This document shows positions 24,601 to 36,330 of a stretch of 64,000 bases of DNA, piece by piece. Under the pieces are notes generated by a model. It was not told the origin of the DNA. It saw only the letters and a program-made list of their open reading frames with translations, and did not search any database. The translations under genes were made by a program, and so were the position numbers. The first letter of the stretch is position 1; each line of letters begins with the position of its first letter. The DNA is from Phoronis australis (Eukaryota > Phoronida > Phoronidae), in assembly GCA_002633005.1 (NCBI GenBank), contig NMRA01000285.1:488970-552969 (forward strand). Reading direction: 5' to 3'.

Positions 24601-27600
24601 TACGCCCATACAAGAAACCCGCGAGATACTTGCGCAGAGAAATCATGGCTCATTGAACGGACATAACGATTTTGTTTACAGTTTACTCCCACAATTCCAG
24701 GCTCCGTTCATTTCCGTGGTGATTAAATTTGACTGTGTACTCCTAGTAAAGTAGTCCTGATCTTGGTTTTACATAACCTAGAGAGGCTGTTTTTGCAAGA
24801 ACGGAGAATTAGTTATGACTACACGTTGATTTTGTTTGGATGCACATTGTTTTATATTGCCATCAGTTTGCATCCAAAGCACATTCCAGTGGTGGTTAGT
24901 TTTGATTTTGTACGTCACTAAGGTTGTCCTGGGCTTGGTTTTTTATGATCTGGAGCGATTTGGCTTTTGTCTAAAGAACTGAGACCTGATTACGGTTCCA
25001 GGTTCGCTTGCGCACCACTTTCGTGCCTATTAACAGTTTCTATATGTAAAGGTATTTTTGCACCTGACTTAGGAGCCAAATACGGACTTCGCCTCAAGCT
25101 AAACAGCGAACATTATGAATACATGGCAGGGCCGCAAACCACTTCCGGTGTGAAGCTTCTTGTCCACGATCAAGAAGAAATTCCAATGGTTCAAGACTTT
25201 GGTATTGCAGTTTCACCTGGCAAGCACGCGTTTACGGCCATCAAACTGGTTCAGGTATGTCAACTATATTTAAACTGCGTTTTGCTCGTGTAGATTTCAC
25301 GGAAAATTTGACGTTTTCTGTGTTGATAGACGTTGCTTCTAACATTACAGAGTATAAGTTTAAGTTCAAGCTGACTGCTTTTCATTTTATAATAGTAGAT
25401 TTGGGGTGGGACTTTCTGGGCGAAGTTTCAGTCATTGTTTTAGCAGTGTTATTTTAATAACATTAAATCATGGCTGAGGTCAGTGACTGCTGTAGCTTAT
25501 TGTCGCATTTGTAGCTATCGTTGTTCTAGTTGCAGCATTGCTGTCATACATACATCTGTCTCATTTTTCCGATGGCTGGTCTTTGGAAGATCGACTGTGT
25601 ATGTCAATATCTATGAGATTGTGTATTTAAAGAAATATCTGTACTGACAACTACGTGTATGAGTTTTAAGTCAGTAAAATTAGATGTTCTTTAAAGTAGA
25701 AAACCTGCTATTAAGACTGTGTACACTTCCATATTTTTCTCCTGACCTTTTCCAAATCTTCTCATACGGATCATTCGCTAGTTGATTTAAGCTCGAGAGT
25801 ACCGACTATTGATACATTTTTAATATCAGATTAAGAGAAATATCATTTAAAGTTAACACAAAACAACATGGCTCACATTCTCAAAAGTCAGTGTTTACGA
25901 ATGTAATCTATCCGTGCTTGAGAAATCTTAGAAACAGATGATAAATGATTAAATCCTTAGGTGTCAACAGGACGATTTAGTTATGCGAAAGAGCTGGAAA
26001 CCCCGGGCTTCTACAATTAGTTTCAATATACGACCCACTGCAATTCATTATCATGGAAGATATATTTTTGATTTCTTCAAAGATGACGAATATTGGGCCC
26101 CCTCACGGCAAGTGTAAGAAAAACCAAAACCTGAAATACTACGAGCAGTATTCTATCTCCGCCTGCTTAATCAACAGAGAGATGGAAGACATGATTAATA
26201 ATACACAAGGGTGCCGCTATGCGTACATGGGTGACGGAAAAGAGAAAGGTAGGCAATTTATATCCCATAACACGTCGTAATTTAATTACACATCTATTTC
26301 ACTGTTCTGCGTTTGCCTGTTGTCTCTAAGGGGGCATTCAAAACAACACAGCCGACTTGTGGTCTGTCATTTCCTTTTGATTTAAAATCGCGCGTTCATT
26401 ATAAAAGTTTTGAATCATTAGAAGCATAGTGCAAATTGGTATTAGTACTTTCGTGGTGGTAATTTAGATGTTGTAGCATGCAACGGCCTCAGAAGCTACA
26501 GTGTGTATGTCATTCATTTAGCAGTCTTGTAAGTACAGAAAAGCAAATAACGATAGTCAACGTCATTCACACGACTGTCTTAAACATGGTTACTTGAAGA
26601 TGTATACACCAGTGACCTAAAGTCGTGAATATAAGCATAAAAAGTGCCGATTGTCATACTACCCAATGTCCGTTAGCAACTGCTCATGTGATGTCATGGA
26701 CATATATCAGCCTTCACAAATATACCTGTTTTGACAATCTTAATCCTTGTTTGTCTCCGTAAGCAGAGTTTTGAAACGGTCGCTGATATCGGCGGCCATT
26801 TTGAATGAGACCCTAAAGTCGTGACCGTTTCGGTTAGACGGAAATACACGAAGTAAGACCTCACAAGTCAACTACAGTGCGTACAGTTACTCTAGATGAC
26901 ATAAAAATGCATTGCATTGTTTATTAATTCATTTGCAATTGAAATAAATTTTTATATGTTGTGCACTCAACTTTGATGTGCACAGACGTTTTCAATGAGG
27001 TTGTTCAAGTAAAACGCTAAGGACCCAGCATCAGTTATCTCTCTGTATTTTATTGCTTTGGCCTTACGAAACTTTATCGACCCTGGGACATTTTGATACA
27101 TTGTTCAAGCTAGCCCTGGAGCTCGTGTTTGAGTAAATCTGAACAATGAATATTTTCGAAAAATATCCCAAAAATGCTAAAAAAGTGGATTAGTGAAATA
27201 TGCTGTTTTGAAGATACATTTGAAAAAAGAAGCCACTCACTCACTGTTTGTTATCATATTGTGAATACGAACACGTACGGGTATTCGTTTGACGTTCGTA
27301 AGCAGACGAACGCTGGAAACTTCAACGACAGATGTCGCAGGACCGCGCAGAAAAGGAAATAAGATCGTTCACGACTTTAGGGCACTCACGACTTTAGGGC
27401 CTCTGACGGTATATATTTCAATATGTCAATCTATATTCATTACATTTTTCTTAATTTGACATGCACGTGCACGGAAAGCGAGATGTGTTACCTTTTTGTG
27501 ATCAGAAGAATTCCTCTTGTCCGATGTTTTGCGCAACGAGAATCTAACAGTTGTTTGATGTGTAGTTTTCACTTAATTGGTTTTATTGATTATCTCTCAT

Positions 27601-30600
27601 TATTTTTACCGCTTTAAAAGTCATTAGTTTAGCTCTGCGACAATTACACGGTACTAATTTGCTGAAAGCTTATTGGCTTTCATGCTGATATTAAGGAGAC
27701 TACTATTTTATGATAACGATCTTGCACAAATCCTCCCCTCACTCCATTTTTTACTTTAGTGCCCTAACATTCATATCCACTGTTCAAAGGACTTTCGTTT
27801 TGACCTATTCTTCACCCTTCAACCTAACATTCCGGTCACTCACAGAAGAGGTCATGCGAGAAGAAAAGCTCTGTTTGGTTTTGGCCTGTCAGAAACCTTT
27901 TTAATAAACTACAATAATAACGCTTCTGCAACAAATGCATTTTACTAAACGACATAGACGTACCAAATATCTGACACGGATGCAGCTGGGGATGCCTTAA
28001 CTCATTGGCTAAGTGTGTTGAAGATCATGTCCGAAGGACAGTTGAGGCCCTGGCTTTAGGTAAAGGTCCCCCGAATTGTTATTGGGAATTTGTATGTGTA
28101 TTGCAAACTTAGCAGAAGCACAATAACTATTCGTCGATACATGTACATGTACATTGACTCATGTTTTTATCCGTAAGTTATCCCGGTGAATGTTCACTTT
28201 TTGAGATTGAAACACTCGACAACTGATATAATATCCCTGCCGCCTACCCTCGCCGCAATAGACGTTTCAGAAGTTACATCTCGACAGTTCAAAAATGAAA
28301 GGAAGTGAGCGAAATGGGATTTTTTATTCTGGAACGTTTTCAAATAACATTTAGAATTTTTGATGGTTTGTTATAATACCTCCACATACGTCAGTTCTGA
28401 ATGTGCGTCATAGCTATCTTCTGTACAAGTATATTGAAGTGTCGACTTCTGAATGGAAGACATTCAACAAAATTATAGCTCTCTAGTGAACTTTCGCCTC
28501 TTGGTTTACATATAGGCCGAAAAAGAGAACATTAAAATCGCTTAGGAAAATGTCGGTGTTTTTAAGTTTTGAGTGATTAGGGAAACCTTAAATTACAACA
28601 GGGGTTCGAGGTACTAAACCCTCAAATTAATGTTGTGGAAGTTTTTAAATAATGTGGTAGTGAGGAGCTACGAGATTTCGATCATCTGACGTTTTATCAG
28701 TGTGTGGTTATCCCCCCTTTGTATATTAGTCGCACAGAGGCAGATGTGACTGGAGTGATCTGGTATAATTACAAAATCTTGGGATCCATTCCGGAAGTCA
28801 GTTTGTGTGCTACGGGCCATTCGATGCTCACTCTGAGACGATTATTCACTTTAAGTCCCTTTCGACTGGTGCTTCAAATAAATCGTCTCGTCACCAATAA
28901 TTTTCCCCGGCACCACCTCCGTTTTCATGCAAATTGTATGCAAAACGCTACACACTATATTTACACTCTCAACTGAAAATTATTGGAGACAACTCACTCG
29001 ACACAATTCTGGCGAACACGATCTCTTCTCTTTCAGCTCCAATTTGTCGACTGCCCAGCCTATTGAAATTGTGGGAGAAAGCAGCACACGCTGGTAAGAT
29101 AGTTTTGAAACAGCTATTCATTTAACATAATGTCACACGCCATGTCGACATTTTATTATTGCTTGTATTTGTGGGTTAACAGTACTATTATTGAAACTGG
29201 GAAGGAGTTCCCTGCCAAATAGGCCTTATTGGCAAACATTACAGTTCAGGAGATAGATTTTGTTACATTTTTGTGAATGAATGCTAAATGTCTCAAGTAC
29301 ACTTTCTGTAACGACTACATCTCTGTAGGCTGGTGTCGTTCTAGGCCAGTTTCACGAAACTTGCAAATTTGCGTTGATTCGATTTTGTAATGATTGATCA
29401 AGAAAACTAACGTGCTTGGTACCTTTTCTACAACAAATCTTACAATTTTCATAATGCAGGCTTGCTTCTAATAACATTTGTTTCTTTCTAGTTAAAGAGG
29501 GGAACTTAAAGCCTAAGCACGACGCAGAATCCTGTCCTCTCCCGTGCCATCGCCATATTGTTGAGCCTCAAGTTAGCCTGGCACAAATGACGTCATATAG
29601 CAAGTTTGCGTTTAAACCAGGCATGGCCCAAAAGTACCAGCGTGCGCGAGAACTGGCAATGCGTGTGAACGTAGAGCAAGTGAAGAAAGACAGAGAGTTC
29701 TTCAAGAAACTGGAAACGGGAATCAAGGAACTCGAAACGTCTTGTCACAGAATAAATGAAAACATTGAATATTTGGAGAAGGAAGTCGGTCAGCTTAATA
29801 ATTCGTTGAGTACCATTTTAAGAGTTCATTCGAAAATTCTTGAGGATATTTCGAAAAATGTCATTCACGTCGAATTATGCTGGGAACTGTTCATGAGCAA
29901 AGTCAAAAGTTCCCTTGAATACGAAAATGTCATTACTTATGGTATGGTGTACACCCGAAGTAATTCTAATGATAATGGATTGAGTGACATTTTTTTAGAA
30001 TCGGAAATAGATAGACAGTCTTCTATACTTGAAGATCATTTGAGGTTGGTGAAAACTCTTAACAAATCATTTTCTCTACTGGAGTTCTATATTGCTATCT
30101 TACCATCGCGGTCTGGAAGCAACGAAGACCGGAAGTACATGAACATAATCATGAAGCCAAACGAAAACAAAGAAATCACGCGCTTTTCATCAGAATTACA
30201 TCAACTCCTTTCTCGTTATACCGAAAACCTAAGAACATTAGATCCACGCAGGTTTGAGCCAATCGACACCGAAAAGGCGCGAAAGGTTTTCGACGATATT
30301 GCCGGAAAACTCGATGTGCTTGCAATAACATCTGAAGAAAACTTTCTTCTACAAAAACAATACCTGATTGAAGAAAGGCAAAAAACTGAAAACTTACTAA
30401 AGAGACTTCATTATCAAGTTAATGAGACATGGAAATCTCTCCAACAACCGAAGATGATTATCAAAAACCAGCGATTTGAAAGATGGTTCGCATTTACGAC
30501 ACAGGTTCAAGATTACTTAGATGATAGCAACAATGTGTCACGCTTGGATCTTGCAAACACGACGAATCATTTGTTTTCAGATGCTCAAAAGTTAAAGAGA

Positions 30601-33600
30601 AAAATGTCACGAGTGAAAACAAGTTCTTCACTAATACGAAGTGGTTTGTACGACCTCAAAGGACAGCTGGACACTATTGTCGATACCTTACACATGCAAG
30701 CTAGTGGACCACTTATCAACATTTACAAAACTATTGAGAATGGGCTGGTGACTAAGGAGGCAAATTCCACGAAGTTTATTATAGCGAGCACGTTGTTAAG
30801 TTCTGGGTGCGTCACTGAAATGCAACTTTCTCATGTGCTAAACAGCACACCAACGTTTAAGGAGATTCTCGACTTCAGTATATATGACTTAGCCAATTAC
30901 CGCAACATATGGCAGGACGCCTTCAAGACTGAGTGGAAGCGGATTCGAAAACGTGCCAGAATTTCTGATCAAATTGAACATAAACATACGGAGTTTGTCC
31001 AGCTGTTTAAAGAGTTCCACAATGAAATGAAAAGCTTTCAGAAAGGCAATGCACTGGATGATTCTTTTATTCAGTAAGCTACTTCGTCAGGCCTTTGCGT
31101 CAAAACCCTTGTATTATACACTGCAACGTGCAAGAGGTGAAACCAAAAAAACACTCGATACAGGCTCCCGTTCAGTAACGCTAGGACCTCGCTAAAAAGC
31201 ATGACTTCGCGAGATTACATGAAATTACGTGAGATATTGCCATGTATTTTAAATGAGAGCACGTGACTGATTAGATTTTAGCTAGGTCCTAGCGTAGGTC
31301 CTAGCGTCTACTGAACGCACGCCTGTTTCAGCAACCGCAGGAAGCTTACTGTTACTGGACCAATTATCTTTTTGAAAATTTACTCTGTGTGTTGTCTCAG
31401 CCTGCGAAAGTTTGGAGCAAGTTTATTAACGCCATGTTAAGTTTTCCAAATAACGTTATTAGTAACCCTTTAGTATGTGATTTCCCGTCAGCCACATGGG
31501 GCCCGTTTTGGCATCGGTCATTAGTAAGGTCTAGTCTAAGCCTAACCCATGGCATCCGTTTAGCCATGTTAGAAATTACTTTTAAAGTTTGTTAGCCAAT
31601 GTCCGGAATACATGTTGTACAGGTAGAACGCAAAGAGACAGAAAAATGACCGGCCGAAACGCCGTGTCCCCGGCCGGAACGTCGTGCCGGGCACGACGTT
31701 CCGGCCGGTCATTTGTCTGGACCATTAGAAATGTTTCGCAAATTGCCTGAAAGAGACCAATAGATTTAAATGCGATTGCACAAAATCTGTAGCAAATTCT
31801 TTACTGATTGAAATATACAGAGCTGATTTTGTGCCTTTTAAAGGGCTGAGAATCCTAGGTAACACACTGAAAGCAGACAACACCATACACATTGTGAAAA
31901 GCCGAAAGTCGTATGTAGCCGAACCGCCCATTTGTACATATGCAGGTTATCCCACATTCATAGGAATACTACTGCCATCGAGATTTGATTTCAACTGGGA
32001 ATGTCCCAATAAGACCAGAGATGGAGTTGTGAAATTTTATAAATTCACGGCGAATTGAATGGCCAGATTTACACATACATGAATACGACATAAATGGAAT
32101 TGCTATTCAAGATACAGTTAATATAGTTCTTGTTATAAGACATTGTATTTTGTTTCAGGAACAACATGATTCAAGTTGACGTCTATCTGCAGGATTTAAG
32201 CTACGAACATATTCAGCAGAGGAAGGCCTATGACACGATTTCATTATTGGGTATAAAATTTTACTTTCTTTAACAAACTGTCGCTGAATTTGGTGTATGG
32301 TGCATAAAAGCTTTATGTATTTCCACTTAAATGCTGTCTGCAAGACATGTGACAAAATAAACAGTGGCGATACTAACTTACTGCAGTATAAGTAATACAT
32401 GCAGTTGTTATAGAGGCAACGATGAGCGCCATGATCCAGCATGCAGCACGTATTGTTGAACTTGCAAGAATTATGCGATGGGCGTAAACTGGTCGCATGG
32501 TTATAATTTACCAGGCGTATCATCGTTTTCCTTTGTTGCATCTTTGTTGGACATAACAGTGCAGGTAGCATGAATATCGTACTTTGGTCGTACACTTGAG
32601 GGTTAATCGTAAATGTTCCTTTATTGTAACTACGGGATCTACCGATTGCTATGCGACCAGCGCTTGCTACCAGGTTTCACGTGGGGATGGCATTTAGAAC
32701 AGCTATGAAAAGAAACGTGGGCCTGCACAGAGCTTTACAACTAGAAAGTTCGATCTTAATAAATAACGGTTTAATGTTTTACATCAATTTAGGTCCCGGT
32801 TTTAGTACTTTGCAGATATTTAAAGATTTTTATTGTCCTTATACTACCCTTTTTCACAAACTCCCATACAGACATTTTGTCGTCACCTACCGGGATATTA
32901 CAAAGTTATTTTAGTACCCGGCTGTTTGTACAACTCAGTTTCAACTAAAGGATTGAGGTTTGTTTATTTCCGCATTTTCTGCATAGATTCTATCATTTAT
33001 ACTGGAATGATATAAATCCGTTAAATTCCTATTATCCACCAAATGTATTGAAATCCAAGCTCTTTCAGTTTGCTCACTGAATTCGGCCAAATTTGTATGG
33101 GATTGAATTGCAGAAGGTCAAAACCTATGCCCGTGTCTATCTGGAAGCTTTGTGTATCTGAACAAATATTATAGTTTGATGATCATCGATTTATAAAAGA
33201 TAACACAATACAAAAATTTTGACTTTGTGCAATAGCCCAGTTCAGGTGCTCAATAATCCGAACTTGGAATGGAAGTCGGAAACGCTGACCGGTAATTAGA
33301 CAACCTTTCTCGAAATGTCTCTTTGCTTAGCGTTTCTATATTAAAGCGTCAAACGAGGATATTCAAGCGAAATAATTATGTTAACAGTTTTGCGATAGTA
33401 AAACAATTTTATAATCTGTCAATGGAGTGTTATTTTCCGAATACTTATATGCTAATTCATGTCGGTGATCGCTGGAAATTCCACAATCAAATCATTTTTT
33501 TGTTTTTTTATTTCGATATCATATCGCAGGGATTGTTTACTGGTCTAGAAACGGCTGTTTCAGGTAACTGAATTGGTGTCACAATTCGCTTTAGGGAGTT

Positions 33601-33912
33601 TTGCCAAAAATGAAGAAAATGGAGTCTTTTAATACAGCTACTTTGATATTATTTTGTTTAAATATATTTTCAGGTGACATTGGCGGATCTATGGGACTAT
33701 TTGTCGGTGCATCTTGTCTGTCGTTGTTTGAAATAGTGGATGCAGCAATTCATCATTTTCTGGCAATTTTCCCAAACTGCAGAAAAAATTTCCGCGTACA
33801 GTTTTCCCTCATAAGACACCGAACTCGAAAGCGGAAAACTGGCCACTCCAACGTCCCAAGGAATGACGCACAAACTGCCTCAGATTTCGGAATTGCACAA
33901 ACGGCTGTTTAA
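21415..33912 (+). CDS. DEG/ENaC-ASIC family cation channel with a giant thumb-domain insertion
   Basis: Amiloride-sensitive sodium channel family: two membrane segments, a large extracellular domain, assembles as a trimer. Exons 21415-21633, 22081-22239, 22704-22828, 25052-25254, 26083-26248, 29037-29093, 29492-31073, 32159-32250 and 33674-33912 all have GT/AG borders and consistent phases, giving about 946 residues to the TAA. Seen in order: first membrane segment (RLLWAVAVGAGVSIFLYQ), FPAVTICNQN, the CKWRGEDC and HGVCFSFN cysteines, GPPHGKC, YSISAC, CPLPC, NNMIQVDVYLQDLSYE, AYDTISLLGDIGG, then SMGLFVGASCLSLFE with the GAS selectivity-filter triplet. The N-terminal exon with the family's HG gating motif was not found upstream. 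The 29492-31073 exon is far larger than usual. The family call is very secure. The ligand (protons, peptide or other) cannot be told. Confidence 0.93.
21888..21954. repeat. Small GC-ended hairpin element, copy 2
   Basis: TGGGCGGCGCACC at the left and GTGCCGCCCATG at the right, around GGGGGGCTATAGTCCCC. It lies in the first seen intron of the channel gene. Confidence 0.5.
24418..24491. repeat. Two-copy 37 bp tandem repeat
   Basis: Two adjacent units of CTGTTTGCTTTAAA...TACAGTATCTCGT differ by about two bases. Channel intron. Confidence 0.8.
26610..27403. mobile_element. Possible 0.8 kb element bounded by CCTAAAGTCGTGA repeats
   Basis: ACCTAAAGTCGTGAAT at 26614 and CCCTAAAGTCGTGACC at about 26811 face two inverted copies, TTCACGACTTTAGGGC and CTCACGACTTTAGGGC, at 27368-27402. 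It lies in the channel's largest intron. No transposase coding is seen. Confidence 0.45.
29492..31073 (+). CDS. Giant channel exon: CPLPC motif plus about 470-residue helical insertion
   Basis: Open for 1582 bp. The donor is ATTCA|GTAAGC, so the in-frame TAA at 31075 is intronic. The first 19 codons lead to CPLPC (29533-29547), the conserved cysteine pair that closes the ASIC thumb. Then come SYSKFAFKPG, where ASICs have their last thumb helix, and several hundred residues rich in Lys, Glu, Leu, Asn and Ser with coiled-coil-like spacing (for example KKLETGIKELE, NENIEYLEKEVGQLNN). Seven N-x-S/T sites (NNS, NKS, NET, NVS, NTT, NST, NST) fit an extracellular location. There is no hydrophobic membrane stretch. 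I recognise no known domain in it. The next exon resumes the conserved palm strand NNMIQVDVYLQDL in frame. Confidence 0.85.
31161..31325. mobile_element. MITE with GTTCAGT..CGCTAGGACC ends
   Basis: CAGGCTCCCGTTCAGTAACG with CTAGGACCT at the left matches the reverse complement of CCTAGCGTCTACTGAACGC with GCCTG at the right. GGTCCTAGC is repeated internally. It lies just after the giant channel exon, in the intron. Confidence 0.6.
31644..31714. repeat. Very GC-rich palindrome
   Basis: The outer arms AAATGACCGGCC and GGCCGGTCATTT are perfect complements. Inside, CCGGCCGGAACGTCGTGCC pairs with GGCACGACGTTCCGGCCGG. It stands out from AT-rich surroundings in the intron between the giant exon and the penultimate exon of the channel. 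Confidence 0.8.
33674..33912 (+). CDS. Channel terminal exon: pore segment and cytoplasmic tail
   Basis: The acceptor is TATTTTCAG. It reads GDIGGSMGLFVGASCLSLFE, the pore helix with the GAS filter, followed by a basic tail (RHRTRKRK) of about 50 residues and TAA at 33910-33912. The exon starts with two bases that complete the Gly codon left by the exon ending at 32250. Confidence 0.92.
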
Positions 33913-34496
33913 TAGAGTGCTGAAGAAGAAAGCACATTTGAAGCCAATGCAAATGCCATGTAACGATTGAAAATTTGGAGTGTAGAGTTTTGTGTATACC
34001 TATGTATAATAAGCTTGGAGAAAGTGGTTCGCTAGTGATCGATAGATGGCGATATAATCTGACACTGTCGAGAGTTCGCGCTTTGTGTGTCAGGCAAACT
34101 AAGAAAGATGGCAGCGCGTAAGCGACCTCACCCCTATTACTCTAATCGTTACTTCGTGTTACGCTAGTTTGAACTGTTGAAATGAACGCATAAGCAATAC
34201 AAGCGAATATTTTCAAGATTCTATCATTAAATTTTTATTTGAACTTTGTAGTCGAGCTTTATACATTTTTTTCAACTTTTCTTAACGATCGTTTGTTGTA
34301 AACGGAAAGAAGAAGAAAAGGCATCCCAATAGTGCACTGAGGTACGGGGCGGTGATCTGGCGATTTCTATCATATCGACATGCCTTACTCCTACGATTAT
34401 TCTCGTATATAGTACTTAGTACTTGAATGATCGCAAATGTTCATTGCACGATAAAATCTGTATTCTATCCCCACTGCAGAATTTCATCAACAGTGT

Positions 34497-34565
34497 GGGC
34501 TCCAAGTGGCTTGAGCTCCGGATTCCTGTTTGAGAGACCTGGCTTCGAATCCCGGCTTCTCTGGC
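34497..34565 (+). repeat. tRNA-like SINE head
   Basis: It has a box-A-like AGTGGCTTGAGCTCCGG and a clear box B, GGCTTCGAATCCCGG (34541-34555), with a T-arm-like stem. A full tRNA cloverleaf cannot be drawn, so I read it as a tRNA-derived SINE fragment rather than a tRNA gene. Confidence 0.5.
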
Positions 34566-35039
34566 TGACAAACGAGCATTTGCGCAAATGTGTTTCCTAC
34601 TCATCGGTCTTATTAGTGAATGTATGCAAGGGATTCAGTTAATGAGAACCTAGATGTAATGCGAAAGCGATGTGGGGGGTGTGCGAAAAAAATCATCTGA
34701 ATGTAGTTTTGTGTATGGTGCATTCAGTTGCAAGCTTTGATACCCTATCCCAATTAGGGGGGAACAACAATAGGCCCGACTTGAAAAAAAAACAGTTGCC
34801 TGGACTGCAAAACCGATGTTCGGTGATCAAACGTGTTATCCGAGACTTCAAAACGCGATGGCTTCACCCAAAAAACTAGGTGGCTGGACCCAAACTATGG
34901 CCGGTGCTATAACCAGTTGGCTGTTTGAATACTGGCCAATCTGTTTTACATGTAGGTTCGGTAAACCCATTTTCTTACGCCCACATATTTACATATATAT
35001 ATGTGTACACCTTATACAGTCATCCCCACCCGTCCGCCC

Positions 35040-35720
35040 GGCGTCCGGTGCTCTATCTCCAAAACCCTTTAACGTATGTTCATGAAACTGATTTTGCACG
35101 TGTTTCTTTCATGGATGGGACGGCATGAGCGAACTTTCGGACGGATCCGACTACCGATGTGCCGTCTAATGGCAATTTAAGTTTTTACGTTTACCTCTGT
35201 ATCTTAATGGTCCTCACGGATTTTCATAAAATTTGGCATATGGGCATCTATGAGTGAGATGACGCTATCGTCCCGTTTTCGGATGGATTCGAGATTTTTG
35301 CAGCACCTAGTGGCCAATTTCATTGTTTTTCTAGTCTGTTGTTTGGCGTCCGCCCCTCTATCAACCAAACTGCTTTAAGGATGATTATAAAAATTTGAAT
35401 ATATGTTCTTACTATGAAGAGGACTGTTGACGACGATTTTCCGAAGTCTTCGGTTACTGTGGCCCACCTAGTGACAGTTTTGTTTTGCGCTCATAGCTGT
35501 ATCTCCTAAGCCCTCTGCAGGATCTTCATTAAATTTAGCAAGTGTATTTATATGAACAGACGACGACGACTTTCAGACGGATCTGACTATTGGTGTGCCT
35601 CTATTGGCAATTTTAGTTTTTTACGTTTACCGCTGTATCTTCAAACGCCCTAAACGGGTTTTCATTAAATTTGGTCATAGGCATCTTTAGGTGAAATGAC
35701 GCTATCTTTCCGGTTTCGGA
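35040..35720. repeat. Five diverged 135-155 bp tandem units
   Basis: Each unit carries a CTGTATCTxxxxAxxCCxTxxACGG-like start followed by a TTTTCATxAAATTTGG-like segment, at about 35050, 35203, 35357, 35497 and 35632. Several units also share GACGCTATC or GGACGGATCxGACTA. The array runs into the LINE fragment. Confidence 0.65.
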
Positions 35721-36330
35721 TTTTTTGGAACGAGTGGTTTCAAAAGGGTATACGATACGTATACGACTTAATTGACCCTGACAAAAGATATATTTATGAT
35801 TATCATACCTTTTGTACACGTTTTCAATTTTGTCCTTGTATTACTCATTGTTATGGAATTCGAAGTTCAATACTTCGTTCTTGGAATCATCTAAGAGACA
35901 AGAGTACTACAGCCACTCCACTTTTCCAGAACATATCTTTCGAATTTCCTCGGAAAATAAAGGGACGGGGAAAATCTATCAGTTATGCGATGATACTCAG
36001 TCTTGGAAAAAAGTTCTTTTTGTAATTTATCATTGTACTTCCGATGTCAGACTCAGATGGTGTCAATTCCTTATCAACCACAGACTTATTGGTACAAACT
36101 CTTATTTAAAGAAAATAGGTGTTAGTGAATCGTCTTTATGTTCTTTCTGTGAGCAACACGAAGAAACAATTTTACATTTGTATTGGGAATGTTCACTTGT
36201 TCAGAAGTTTTGGGGATGTTTCAAACCATGGATGATAAATCAGTGGGATTTCCCTCTGCAGTTAAATATGCCAACCGCCTTGTTTGAAGATCCAGCCTGT
36301 AGATTAGAAGTTGTAAATTTAATTCTTTGA
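35700..36330 (+). mobile_element. LINE retrotransposon 3' fragment (reverse transcriptase C-terminal region), broken
   Basis: One frame reads FWNEWFQKGIRYVYDLIDP, the typical linker after a LINE reverse transcriptase. After a frame change near 35.85-35.95 kb the second frame reads VRLRWCQFLINHRLIGTNSY and CSFCEQHEETILHLYWEC, the zinc-knuckle (zf-RVT) region of L1-like elements, ending at a stop near 36330. The catalytic domain is absent. Dead fragment in intergenic DNA. Confidence 0.8.

Noticed and set aside
31075-31077. TAA after the giant exon read as the end of an independent single-exon gene
   Set aside because: The stop overlaps a GTAAGC donor. The exon starts mid-codon with the channel's CPLPC motif, and the next conserved exon continues in phase.
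34497-34565. A tRNA gene
   Set aside because: Boxes A and B are present, but a complete cloverleaf and acceptor stem cannot be drawn.
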